Shown: positions 48,823-61,759, counted from the first letter of the stretch. The stretch: DNA of 64,000 bases from Sphagnum compactum (GCA_965153455.1 OZ234500.1:15995579-16059578); one strand, 5' to 3'. Notes: generated by a model from the letters alone, not told the origin. Numbers and translations: made by a program.

Positions 48823-51165
48823 TCTTGGTTGTTTTGTTTTACCTTTGTCGCTCAAATTTTGTGAGAATGGAAGATATCCTATGAATTGAGGACATTGTTG
48901 AGAGCACACCAGTTCCTCACTTTTGATCAATTTTAGAGTTGACATGGCTAGTTTTGTGGATCCCCCACAAGGCGGTTGCTAAAATGAATGCATTTTTAGT
49001 CTCTCCAAGCACACAAATTGAAAGTGAAAATAATTTTTTTTTAAAACCATGATAGAAACAAAAGAAAAAATCAAAAGGTTAACCTAATCTTCTCACATGT
49101 CAATCACACTTTTTTTTTTATATATTGGACCTTTGAATTGGACTCCAAGCCTTTAGCCACACTCATTATACTTTAGGAAAAAATGTTTTTCTTAATGTGA
49201 AAAGGTTTCAATTCAAGGTTCAATTTGCTTCAAATTGATCCTTGGGTTTTCGATCCTTGGACCCTTGTCTAAAGTGACCCTTAATATGTGACCTGTCAAT
49301 AATATTTCTCACATCCAAGAATGGGTTTTATTGATTTTACCTTACTACAAAGAGCAACAACTTTAATGAAAAACAATTCCACCCAAGCTTAATATGTGTC
49401 CCTACAACAATATTTTTCACATCCAAGGCTAGGGATTTTTTTTCTCAATTTTGTAAGTGGATTGACGATCATCCACATGAGGAATGAGCCACATTTGGCT
49501 AAAGGTCAAGGCTAGCTGAATTTTGGTTGTGCCCTCCTACATTAAAATAAAACACATGTTTATTTATTTATTTTATGGGCCTTGGCTTGTAAGTTGAAGC
49601 AAATGCTAGGAATGGGGATAGAATATTAATGACTTGCATCATCATCCTTAACTTGAATTCTTGCAACTTTAAATCAAAGTTCCCATGAATCATCAATTGA
49701 TTTAAAGTTTGGATCTTAGTCACATCAACTTTCATGGCAATGCATAATGTGAAGACAAAGTAAAATGCATGTGACAACGTCAACCAATAGCATTTTGATT
49801 CAAGACATGCAAAATTTCACAATAGAATGGAGTGTATTTGTAATGGCTCGAGTAATAGCCCAAGTCTGAAATATTGGCTTTCTAAAATATAAATGAGTAG
49901 CTTGTTGTCATCCATAGCAAATGGATATAACATTTTAATACTCCAATGTTTTTTGGAATATAATGATTCAAGAAGCAAATTGGGAAACTAGTTTGCTATG
50001 GCTACACTTGCAATGTTATGTACTTCAAGAATTCAAATTGTCACATGATAGGGCTTCATGTACAAGTACATGCAAGGGTTGGGATGATGCAATTTTCTTT
50101 AGTCTTCTCTACCATATTTGGGAGCACTTTAGTAACCATTTGACGACAAGATGGAAACTGTAAACGCCCACATTGCCACAAAATTAAATGTTACGGCCAC
50201 AAATTTTAAACACAAGATAAAGATTAATAACCCTTTGCAACATATAAAACCAAATCCTTCAAGAATGCTTGTTATAAAAGATCTAATTTGTGGTAAGGTT
50301 GTTGGCTACCAAAAAAATTTGTGATTTGAGAAGGGGGGATAATTTTATTTTTTTTGGTCCCTTGTTTTCACTTTGGGTTTATGCAACTCTTTGTAACAAA
50401 AAACAACCCCCACTTCTTATACAAATCTAGATGTTCATGACAAGCATGCTTTTTCAAAGCACTTGTGCCATGGTTTTTGTTGTGACTCACAAGCACTTTG
50501 TGTTTTCCCTACACATTAATGAGTTCCAATTGAGTAGGGTGACAAACATAACACCACATCACCTATGGGTTACAAATGTTCATTGCTACACCATTATTCA
50601 CCACACAAAAAAACCCAATAGGTTGATGATGGATGACTAAAATATCATAAACTTCAATTGGTCACTATTTTCGGAAGCAGAGATTCCCAAGTTGCATCTC
50701 GGTCAACATGTCATGCCTCTCATTATTTAAGTTCAATTTTAGACATAAAATCAATGTCATATTTTGAACATCACATGAAACTATTATTGTTATAAGCTGG
50801 GTGGCACTTGAAACAATTACTACATGTTGCATGGCACTTTTGGATGCCATTGATGTAAACATCCTTACAATTGTTTTATCAATTGTTGTTTGCAAAAAAA
50901 AGGAGGACATAGAACTTACAAAACTCAATAACATCCTATCCATCAACAAGGGTTATTGGAAATAGTTGTTGCACAGTGCAAAACTTGTTAATGTGACAAG
51001 TAACAAACTTATGAAAGAATGAAAAAAAGTGACTGAAAGAGAAAAAAAATACCTGCATGTTATAATATGCAATGCCCCTCATGATGGCAGAAACCTTGCC
51101 AATGCAAACAATTAATGTAAGAAAAAAAGGGAATGGAACGATAAAAAAACTTACCTATAAACATC
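48823..51165. other. Intergenic, nothing recognised
   Basis: AT-rich sequence with short ORFs only. It contains a diverged dispersed-repeat copy at 49286-49432 and a partial palindrome-core copy at 49445-49525. Confidence 0.45.
49445..49525 (+). repeat. Dispersed palindrome-core repeat, partial copy
   Basis: TCAATTTTGTAAGTGGATTG, CGATCATCCACATGA and GAGCCACATTTGGCTAAAGG keep the order of the family, but the left half is eroded. Confidence 0.5.
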
Positions 51166-51780
51166 TATAGCACACGATGACAAGCAAATGACCATAGTGA
51201 TGATGCAATGACAACACCATGACAATTAAAATGTTATGTTGCAAGTTGTAGCACACAATCGCCATCACGATGACCACGATGAAAAAACCACAACAATTAT
51301 GATGTTTTGTTGCAAGTTGCAACACATGATCACCATTGTGATGACCATGACAAAAACATCACAATAGCTTTGATGCTCTGCTACAACATGTAACACATAA
51401 GACTTTTGTGATAATCAATTTTGATGTTATGTTGCAAGTTGTCGCATTTAAGACCTTTGGAATGACCACAAAGACAACACTAATAAAATAAGTGCTTTGT
51501 TGCAACACACAACCATTGCAATGGTAGAAAATAGAAAGTAAAAACTAAAAACCTAACCTAATGCAAAAACAAATGAATTTTTTTTTAAAAAAAAAATTAC
51601 TTACCTACAATCAATTATAACACATGACAACCACTATGATGATCATGACTTTGATGCCTAATGCAATATTGCAAACCAATAAAAAGTATAACATGACCAC
51701 CACTAAAATGGTCACCACGATGATGCCCATTGATTTATTGCAACACAACACTTTGTGGTGTTGCAATTTGAAGATCAATG
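51166..51780. repeat. Degenerate minisatellite, period about 60-70 bp
   Basis: GTTGCAAGTTG or GTTGCAACAC recurs at about 51239, 51309, 51431 and 51499, each followed by CACAATCACCAT, GATGACCATGACAA and a trailing TGATGTT, with looser units before and after. The spacing is near 65 bp (one interval is double). Confidence 0.7.
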
Positions 51781-51894
51781 AGGGTCCAAGGAGAAGACGA
51801 ACTTACCTTTAAGCACAATCATGACCATCATGACGATCACCATGTCAATGCCAACATTCCACAACAAGTTCAATAGTAAAAATAATTCAGTAAC

Positions 51895-51979
51895 AAAAAC
51901 CTCAACAACAAGTTTAGTAATATAAACCTCAACAACAAACTTAATAATAGAAACCTCAACAATAAAAAACAAGGAAAAT
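51895..51979. repeat. 27-bp tandem repeat
   Basis: ACCTCAACAACAAG starts at 51899, 51926 and 51953 (the last diverged), a regular 27-bp spacing. Confidence 0.8.
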
Positions 51980-53530
51980 AATTGACATAAGTTGAAAGAT
52001 ACTTTCCTAGCTACAACAAAAAACCTAATGATGGTGATGTAACATAAACTTTGATAATGCAGCAAACTAGCAACCACCGCAAACGAAAGTGATGAAAATG
52101 GAATGTGATGTGCAACAAAAGAAACCCTAGGGTTGGGAAAAGAAAGAAAATGAACATTGTAATGCAAAAGATAAAGCTCGCCTTTTGGGGAGTGATGGAA
52201 GGTGATGTGAAAAGTGCAAAAAGAACTAAAACCTTAAACCCTAAGGTTGGGAAAAACACCCGCAAGTGTAAGGTTTAATGGAGGGTTTTGGAAATGATAT
52301 TCATTTGGTTATAGGGTTGAACTCGGATCCTAGAATAGGTCGGGTCCTAATGTAAGGTTCTTGTTCGAGTATTCAAATAAAGGTCAAGGTTAGAATAAGG
52401 CTTATAGAATTGAAATCAAAACCACTGGTTGTTACTTGAATATTTGAAGAATCACCCAACATTGATCCACACCAATGTTGGCCAGTTATAGAGTTTAGAA
52501 CACTATGAAAAAAATATGTTTATGGCAACTTGTCTGATGCAACTATAAAATGTTCGATAGAACTAGATTACAACTAGATAGATTAGTTGTAACGAACATG
52601 ATTTTCTCATAGTGCAACTTGATAAATGTTTTTTGATAATTGATTAATAACCTAATTGCTTGATATTGAGTTTTTTTTTTAAAAAAAAAATCTACTTGGA
52701 TGACTTGGTTATCATTCAAGTAAGTTATCAATTCTAAAACACAAGACATTTTTATGACAAAAACCAAAAAAATAAATATACTTTCTTAAAATGTTAATTT
52801 TTTTAATAACTCGATAACTGATGTATAATCAACAAGTTAATTGATGATTATAGGGTATTTGAAAACTTGCTAATATGCACAACCAACTATTATTATTATC
52901 AAAAAAAAATATTGAGAAGATGATTGATACCCAATTTTAAAAATATATTGACAACCTAACAAGCATCCATTCAAAATAAATAAACAAATAACATAACCTG
53001 GGGGGGGGGGGGGGGGGGTAATGAAAAAAAAGAAATCAATAACCGGCCAATACTGGTCCACACTGGGCTATAGAGTCAGTCTTCTTGGAGGCCGCCATTA
53101 AGGGGACTGAGTTTGTTTTTGACCCATTCAAATGATATGTTGTCAGGAGGTTTGAAATCTAAACGTCTCCAGTTTGTTTTCTTTTAGGGTTAGGGTTTTT
53201 GGGTCTTCTTTCACTTCAAATTAAATTTTCCCTCCTTATTTGTCCACCCACCGGCATGTTTGTCAGATTTGAAAAACCTTCCCCAGTGGGTTCCATTCGA
53301 GTGCGTGATAAAATAATATCATAAGTAGAAGCTTAATTTTATTTTAAAATTTAAAATTTTATTTATTTTAATTATTTTATATATAAATTCATTGCCTCAA
53401 TTTTAGCATTTTTTTTAACCTGACAAATATGGTTTGGATACATTCAAAGAATTTTGTGGGGGAAAAAAATGGCCCTATCCAGCGCCAGATTTCGATTTTT
53501 TTTTTAATTAAAAAAAGGCCATTTTTTTTA
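51980..53530. other. Intergenic with poly(G)
   Basis: No gene was recognised. A 19-base G run lies at 53000-53018 and a GGGTTAGGGTTT telo-like motif at about 53188-53199. Confidence 0.45.
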
Positions 53531-53690
53531 CAACAGGTTCCAGCAGATAGCCAAAATATAAAATGAGTTCTTAAAATTTTAGTTTTTTTTCTAATTTGCA
53601 TAGATCTGTGGTCTAGACTCTGTGGTCAAATTTGGCTAAATCTTCTTGTGGATGATTGCCAGTTTGGCTAGGTGTATGAAAAAAATTGGG
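53531..53690 (-). repeat. Dispersed palindrome-core repeat, copy D
   Basis: Reverse-orientation full-length copy. CAACAGGTTCCAGCAGATAG corresponds to the AACCTGTTG/CTACCTGC end, GTCAAATTTGGCTAAATCTT to the core, and GTGGATGATTGCCAGTTTGG to the GGTGATCATCCAC arm. Confidence 0.7.
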
Positions 53691-54151
53691 AAAATAATAA
53701 TAATAATAATAACAATAATAATAAATCCTGCTCCTGAGTTCTATCTATTCAACAACTGGGGAAAATGGCCTCAAATTATATTAAATAAAATAAAACCTCC
53801 TATCCATAATCCAGTGGGGGGTTTTTTTTTTTTTCCCAATTTTGTGATATAAAAAAATTGGAGAATTTTGCCAAAAAATTTAGGAAAAGTAGTCCAATTT
53901 ACACTAGAAAACCACATTTTCCAAAAACTTCCCAGGTTTTGGGAAAATTGTGTTTTTGGGAAATTGCGTCGAAAATTTGTTTTGTTTTGGGATTATTCAA
54001 TGACCGGGAGAATGTTTAACCCAGTGGATAAAAGCGATTATGAATTATGATCCTGGAGATTAATCCTTTCTCTGTTGTGTAGTTTCTGGGCTGCGCTCGA
54101 GAGGAAGTGCTCTTTGAGCGTTGTCGCGCTTCACTCGCTCTTCTGTGTGTG
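53691..54151. other. Intergenic with (AAT)n
   Basis: An (AAT)n run with one AAC lies at about 53693-53722. Otherwise AT-rich sequence leading into the upstream region of the next gene. Confidence 0.45.
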
Positions 54152-54512
54152 TTCTTCTTCTTCCGTTTTCTCAGCTTCCTTCCTTCCTGTCCATCTTCCT
54201 CCCAATTTCTTTTTTGTTCATTTCAAACAGGAATGCTTATTTACATTCGCCTGAATCGGTGCTTCATTTTCCCAGCTCTTCCCGATTTTTTTGAAATTTC
54301 TAAAAAAAATTGAAAGGAGAAAGACAGAGAGACACTTCTTCCATCTTCTTCCGTTTCTTCAGCTTCCTTCTTGTCAATCTTCCTCCCAATTTTTCCTTGT
54401 TTCAAACAGGAGTACATTCGCTTGAATCCGTGCTTCGTATCCCCAGTACATCCTGTTTTTCTGAATTTTTTTGGAACAAAGACAGACACGCAGAGAGCTC
54501 TTCTTCTTCATA
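54152..54512 (+). repeat. Duplicated pyrimidine-rich block upstream of the CTL gene
   Basis: Two head-to-tail copies of about 170-190 bp (54152-54342 and 54343-54512). Each has CATCTTCTTCCG or CTTCTTCCG, AGCTTCCTTC, ATCTTCCTCCCAATTT, TTTCAAACAGGA and a CTTGAATCxGTGCTTC-type word. They differ at many bases, so the duplication is not recent. Confidence 0.75.
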
Positions 54513-55053
54513 ATAGACTAGTTTCGGTCTGTTCTCCTGTTTGATATGACTAGCTATGTCTAGACAAATATCATCACTACATTGTCGACGTTCCGAGGTT
54601 GCATTTTCATCTATGTGCTAGAGATTGTGGTCGTTTTGTTTTTTGTGTTTTTGGCAGTACTGCAATATTGCTGGAGCAACAAAGATAGACGCGGCGCTTC
54701 ATGTCAGCTCACGGTAATTCTATCTTAGATTATGCCATTCCTTTGTTTTCGCAAGCTGGTGATCGCAGCAAGTCTGCCGGATATCAGACTCAAGTGCAAT
54801 AGAGACAAGTGCTTCATCGCCTTGCGTTTGTATCTATGCTTGCTCTAGCGGTTGCAACACAAGAATGCAGAATGCCAGGTTCTGCTTGAGGTGACGACTG
54901 TTGGAACAGTACTGCTGCTCTGGAGGCGCTGGAGCGCTTGTCTGCTTGAGGTTCCTGTCGAATCTGGAAAACATCGGGCAGATCAATTACTGCTATCCGC
55001 ATTAGAAATCCGTAAGCCAGAAGTTTGGGCTGGCGCGGAAGCTCTTGGCTTAG

Positions 55054-58000
55054 ATGAGGAAGCAGCAGAAGCATGAGGGTCCAACAGGGGCAATTGTCTC
55101 AGGCACTCCTGTATACGGAAGCCCAGTAACAGGCAGTCCCGTGGTGACTGGAAGCCCAGCAGCTGCTGCAAAGCTTTCCTCTGATCTGGGAACTGCAGCC
55201 CCAGAAGATGATGCACCTGCTGCAACACCCACAAGGGAGCTTCCATCAGCACCTCCCCTATATGAAGCATCAGCACCTCCATATGCAGGATCTCCTCCTG
55301 CTGCATATGCATCTTCTGTACTACACATTGATCGAGAACCTGTAGCTGGTCCTCCAGCTGCAAAGAAACCGCACATCAAATTACAGAATCGCAAATGCCA
55401 AGACATTGTCTTCTTGATTTTGTTTATAGCATTTGGGATTGGATTTATGATCGAAACTAGCTTTGGATTCAACAAGGGTGAACCCCGCAGGTACTTTCTC
55501 GTTCTCCTCCCTCAATTTGAAACAAAACCTCAACAACGTGGTTGACATCCAAAGCTAGAAGTCCATGATGATTTGCATCTTGTCCATCTCCCCCACATGC
55601 ATAGTAGCTGGAGATGAAGATTTATCTTCCCCTTTATAACTACAGTTTTGGTTGAGCCTTCATCGGGCATCATCATCCTGTGGGGTTTGGGTTTGTGGAA
55701 GACAAAATTGGGAATCTGTCTCTTGAAAAAGTGGGTGTGCAAATCATTGGGTTGGCAGACTTGTATATGGACTCGATTACTTGGGCAACACATGCGGTGA
55801 CAAAAAGGCGTTGGTGAATCTAAAATCCTTTGATGTGCGCTACTGGCAAAACCCAAACCAAGTGTACAAGAGTGGTGTGCTGTCAGACCCATTCAACCTT
55901 GGTGATGCTCGCAGTATTTGTCTTCAGGATTGCCCAATTCCAAACCCCACTAACTTGACCTGGGTCTGCGACTATCCTCAAGGTCCAATCAATCTCACCA
56001 TGGCTGATTGGGCCAGCCGCAACTATGACTACTTTGATCTTCTTACTCCTACTCAAAAGAACTCCTCTACCAATCTGACAGGCCCTTGCTACCCAGTTCT
56101 TTTCCAGAGCATAAACTGTAAGGCTGTCTCTCTGCCTCCATCTCAGTTCTCCTTATTGTTTATGAAATGCTCATTTTTGAGTTTCAGTACTATGTTGAGT
56201 CTTACTAGCAACAATTTGGTTCAATTATACTATGTAAATATAATCAAGAGCATCATAATGGCTAATTGCCTGCAAGCATGTGTCCTGTGTTTTTGTAGCA
56301 TGTGATCTTTGTATTATCAAGGATCTATTACATGCTTACAGGAGGTGCCTATCTTAGGATTGAGGGCTGATTGGACTGTTGCTTGTATTGATTGGTGGGT
56401 GGCTTACAGTCTTTTGGAGCTGTCAGCTAGAAGCATCCCCATCAAATGAGACACTGAAAGTTTGGACTGATATTGGTGGAGTGAGCATCAATTCAGGCAA
56501 TGTGATTGTCCAAGTGGTGCAGAAAGCATTGTCTGAGCCCACAACAGTGGTTAAGGTCTGTTTATCCTGGCCTTCTTTGGCATCTCCAAATTTTGGTTTT
56601 CAATGAACTCTGGCTAGGCTGGAAAAATGGGGAAGGAAATGGTACAACTAGGTTGATGTTAAGTATCACGGTTGCATATAATGAAGCAATGCATAGGTTG
56701 AATGGCAGCAATGCAGTGTTACTCTGTGAGGATTAAGGAAACATTCCATTCTTCCTCTTAAGTTGTGCATCTGCTGTCTTAACTATGGGGACAGTCATGT
56801 CCAATTTATCCTTCATTTCTGATGAGTTGACTCTCATTTTAAAGAGTAATGTTCTGCTGTGAAGCAACATTCATTAACAAGAAATCCACTACTACAGCAA
56901 ACATCTGTGCTATATCATGAAGCTCCTGAGCACATGAGTTCTCCAAATATGTCTGTGATAGATTATTCTAGCAGCAACATGTAGATTGTTGACTAAAGAC
57001 TCTGTGAATGCAGAGGTATGTGGCAGATTTGGGAAGAGCATGGCCTGTTTTAGTGGTGTGTGGGGGTATAGCTCCCCTTCTGCTGTCAGTTACATGGCTC
57101 ATTGTAGTCCGCTACTTTGCGGGCACCATTACTTGGCTTACGGTTATCCTACTCAACATTTTCATGCTTTTGGTCACCGTCTTCTTCTACATCAAAGGTA
57201 TAACAAAGGCTAAAAGTTCCCTTCACTCCTTTGGTTTTGAGTAAACACACAGTCTATAATTCCAACTCTGTAGTTGTAGGGTTGATACCTGCTGTTCATA
57301 TTTGTCAGCATAGAGATCTTATTGGATGATGTGGTGTTGTTATATGAGCAGCTGGGTGGATAGGCAAGGATGCAGTTTTGGTTGTAGTTGGCTCTGGTGC
57401 CAGCAATGCCTTATCAGCTTCTACAAGTGTGAGTGCTAGTCCAGTACAGACAATCTCAACATAGGAACAATCTGTTTGAGTCATCTCCCAAGGCCAGCCC
57501 ATACATATCATCATCCCTCTTCTTGCATCTATGGTCATTGTGATAAGCAGATTTGTAAAAATGCTGCATAGTTTTGCATATTATGTATTATTACTTGATC
57601 TCCTTCAATTGACTTTACATCTTCTTTGTCACAAATGCATACTATCTGGCCATGGAAAGTCTTCACTTTATCCAGTGTGGGGCTGCAAGGCAAACTATCA
57701 TGTGTGGAAAGAGGTTGACAAATATTCTTGGGGTGTTGGGTCTACTACAGGAACAAAATCATTTAAAGATTGTGGCGGTTATCATGACAATATTGGTGGT
57801 TGTGGTGGTGCTTATCACACTTGTTATGCTCAAGCGTGTTGTAATTGCTGTGGCAGTCATCAAGGTATCATACAAGATACCCTCCTATATCATACAGGAT
57901 ATGAGGGACTATTCCCTCCTGTTGATGTAGGAGGGAATAGTTCCAGCTAGTTTTCTTTACTGGTGTGGTGAAAGTTTGGGGTTGAGGTCGAGGCCTATCT

Positions 58001-59786
58001 GCTGGGGGGGGGGGGATGTCTCCCAGACTACTTAAAATTGATCTATGATGAATTAACTATAACCTCTGTCAAGACTAAATTCAAGCACTCTTGTTTGTTT
58101 TACTCATTTCTGTATTGGTTGCTGCTTCATCCAATCATTATTAGTGAATCCCATTATGATTCCCTGGTAGTGGAAGTGAAGGGGGAGTGGCTATTGATTA
58201 TTGTGGAAGGGGATATTCTAAATGGGACAGGTAGCAGGAAAAGCAATTGGAGCAATTCCAAGTCTGATCATCTACCCGATCATTCCATTTATTGTAGTGG
58301 CTGTGTTTCTTATATACTGGGTGGCTGCACTGCTGTACCTTGCAAGTGCAGGTTCAGTTGTGCAGAATACTTGCAATAATAGCTGTGCTGCATATGATCT
58401 CCAATTACAAGCCATCACTGACAACAACTGTTGTGGCTACTCTCTTCACCATAGCAAAAACATTGCTTGGGCTATCTTATACCATATTTTTGGTATGTTC
58501 TGGATCACTCAGTTCATAAATGCATGCTGTCTCACCACAATTGCTGGTGCCATTGCTGCCTACTACTGGGCTCGGGGTGAAACTATGGTAAGCTTTTGTA
58601 CCACATCTCTGATGTTTCCTTTCTGTCTGAGTCATGTTGCAATCTCCAAACATGCAGACTACTGATTCTTTGTTGTATTACACCAATAGCAGTCGAAGGC
58701 TTTAATTGAATTTTCACGGGCGAAGGTTCTTGGATGTCAAGATTGGAGCTGAAGGATGGAATTGGGTGCAGGAGTTGGGGTGGGCACCTGTGTTATCATC
58801 AGCAAAGAGAGTGGTGCATTACAGTTTGGGGTCAATGGCATTGGGCTCATTGCTGGTTGCCAGTATTGAAATGGTCCGTTTCATAATGGAGTTTATCCAC
58901 AAGAGGCTGAAATTGTTGGAAATGGCACCCGGTGGTTGCTGTCTATCCATTCTCTTTTGCTGTGCTCAGTGCTGCTTGGGTTGCATTGAGTGGACCATCA
59001 AATTCATCAACCGAAATGCTTACATTGTGGTACCCTTTATTCACCCTGCTTTGGGTTTGGGTTGTGAACGATTTACAAGTTATGAGCAGACTATCTGAAA
59101 GAGTCAGAAGAAACAAGACAGATATTCTTTGCATCTAGCTTGCCTCACACATTTTTAGACTAGAGCTGACACATGAATTTTCCATGCAGATTGCCACCTC
59201 AGGAAAGGGATTTTGCAGAGCAGCAGGGAAGGCAACAGAGCTGATAGTGACCAATATCTTGAGAGTAGGGGCTGTGAACATTATTGGTGACCTGATATTG
59301 TTTCTCGGCAAAGTCTGTGTGAGCTTGGCATGTGCACTATTCTCCTTCCTCATGCTTGACACACATAAGTACAAGGATGGCCATAGCCAAGTTTCTTCAC
59401 CTCTTTTTCCTGTCCTGGTGAGTAACCACCAAGCCCAGCTCCCTACCTGATACACATACTTCAATGCAACTTCACATTTGTGTTTATGGTCATATTGTAA
59501 GGTACCTCCTTATTTCAGAGATTGATGGGTTGGGTGATTGGATCTGAGTGTGCAGTTTTGCTGGGGAATAGGCTACATCACAGCTGGTATTTTCTTTGCA
59601 GTAGTGGAGATGGCAATTGACACTATTCTGTTATCCTTCTGCATAGATGCAGAGGAGCACAAAGGCAATGCCATGTTTGCTCCCCCTTTGCTCACAGACA
59701 CTCTGAGCTCCCATGCCCGCTGTCAAGAGGCAGCTGAGGCAGCACGTGTCTTGAAGAAACAGCAGAGAGTTGCCAGCAGAAAATAA
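55054..59786 (+). CDS. Choline transporter-like protein (SLC44/CTL family)
   Basis: Ten exons: 55054-55490, 55759-56117, 56410-56555, 57014-57197, 57352-57428, 57751-57864, 58231-58587, 58772-59029, 59190-59417 and 59556-59786. They join in frame at GT-AG introns to give 796 residues. A TAG lies just before the ATG in frame, fixing the start. An N-terminal P/A/S-rich tail of about 105 residues has T-P-V-Y-G-S-P-V-T-G-S-P type repeats, absent from the ~700-aa Arabidopsis CTL1. Helix 1 is at about 117-136. The large extracellular loop has L-V-Y-G-L-D-Y, C-G-D-K, C-P-I-P and N-L-T/N-S-S-T glycosylation sites. Later exons carry R-Y-V-A-D-L-G-R-A-W, A-G-W-I-G, N-R-N-A-Y-I-V and W-G-I-G-Y ... V-E-M-A-I-D-T-I-L-L-S-F-C, all diagnostic of the family. 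The plant relatives act in choline transport and trafficking at the trans-Golgi network and plasma membrane. No disruption seen. Confidence 0.95.
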
Positions 59787-61759
59787 CTGTTTTGAGGGAA
59801 TTTTGATGGTACCTGTCTAATTTATTGTGCTTGGAAACAGATATGTTGGTGGTTTTAATCAGAGTTCTTCATATTGTTGTATACAAGTAGTTGGGTTCTA
59901 TATTTCGTCTCCTACAGGATTTGTCCAAGAAAGGAAGTGTTATTTTAAAGGAGAAGTAGAGTTGCTGACTGGCAACTCCAAAATCTAGGGTTATTGGGAA
60001 GGAATAATTCGCATATTTGTGATTGTATTAGAGAGTGGCAGGATTTGACTCAGAGGGGAGAGTGTCATTTCAAATCATCCAGTGTTATGACAGTGGCACT
60101 TTCTCCTCTTTTCAAATCCGGTTTTGAATATGTTTGGCTTGTAAAAATGATCGTTCTTCTGCTGTACTTCCTGCATACATTTTCTACGGCCGGTCTAACA
60201 TTTTCGGGCATAACATATTAACTCTGGCTTTTTGTAGTATTATATAGTTTGTATGCGATTATGGGCGCTTGTGCTTTAGCATATGAAGGGTTTCACATTC
60301 ATATGCGTTTGGTGATATATTGTCAATTACCAAATTCTTGGAATGATTTTCTCTAAACAATTCATAGCAAGGTACTTGCAAAAAAGGTCTCAGACAATCC
60401 TGAAAATTGTGAAGTCCACAATGCAGCGAAGCTGCTCAGTTATATGCTTGTCAATTTTGAAGCATCATTGACCCTTGAAGTTCAGATTGCAGAAGTACAA
60501 GAAAATGCATCGGTTTCTGCCCAAGATGATTTGACGTACACTGGAGCTTCAAATCTCAGAATGGGAAAGTGACGCATAACAAATCAGCCCGATAAAAACA
60601 GTTTCAGCACAAACTGTTGACATTAAAGAGGAAAAAGGAAGCGCAAGCAATTTGCAATGTAGAGTTGAAGTTTAGCATACAGTCCCACAAGACCAGGAGT
60701 ACAGCTGATGTCAACACTGCTTTCTTTCTGTGAAGGAACGTAGCAGCAAACCCTCAGTAATGTCAGGGGCCGGGATCTTTGTCCCTTCAGACGTTTCATT
60801 ATACGAAGTATATATGTTCAAAAGCACAAGAGCTTATCTAGAACTGTGCAAGTCACAAAATCCTCGCATTGAGTTTTCCTCCTCTAAGCAGTTTAGAGAA
60901 GACAAGCGTTCCAGCAGGTAAACAAGTCGAAATATAGAAAGCTAGCGAGAAGCACTTGTTGCAAAGAAGCGAACCTTGAATCCATGATAGAATCAAGGAT
61001 TATGACCTTGCATCGCTCTTCGAGCACTAAAACATCACCGAGCTTAAAGGACAAAGAATCGATGAATATGAAGCATCTCGAACGGAAGAAGGGGAAGAAA
61101 AAAAAGCCACATCTTAAAACGCATTCGTTGCATTCACACCGAGCAAAGAACAGATATCGGAAAACAAAAGCACGAAAAAAGCCATCATTCGGAGTCTAGA
61201 CTCAAAGCAAGATAATCATATAGGGGCGCGCGTAACCCAGGACTGGAAGATACACAAGAGCGATGGGCTTTAAGCACCACAGATCCATCTTTGGCGCACC
61301 ACAGAACCATTACCTTACTAGTCAAAGGCAGGTCATCCCAAACTTTCATGCTCCAACCATCAATACTCGAGCCCAAAGAGGAAACGCAAAGCCCCCCAAA
61401 ACAACACAATAGTGTACTACATTATAAGAATCCATTCCAGATCTAGCAGGAGATGTCTGGATTCCAGAACTGACGACTATCGACAAGATGGGTGGGCTCC
61501 TCTACATCAACTTCGGAAAATTGGTTTCCTATGAGCAGTAAAAGGTTGCTGCACCATTGAACCAGCCCCAAAAAAGATTCAGAAGAAACAGAACCAAGGA
61601 GTCAAATACTAAATCTTACGCAAAGAGAGAGCAAAGTACTTCCACTAAGTCATCAAAAGACTAGATTGATATACCAGGGCCGCCAACGACTTCCCGCCCC
61701 CGCGCGCGCGAGAGAGAGAAAGAAAGACAGAAGGAAAGAGAAAGAGGAGGAGGAGCTTT
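59787..61759. other. 3' flank of the CTL gene; nothing firm
   Basis: The first few hundred bases are probably 3' UTR. A 68-codon open stretch in one plus frame at about 60361-60570 (S-K-V-L-A-K-K-V-S-D-N-P) looks protein-like but has no start, and ends at a stop. I do not recognise it. Around 60.7-61.4 kb the sequence is GC-richer without a recognisable frame. Confidence 0.4.

Noticed and set aside
60361-60573. Exon of an additional gene after the CTL gene
   Set aside because: A 68-codon open stretch looks plausible but has no recognised domain, no start and no partner exon, so it is noted only in the intergenic entry.
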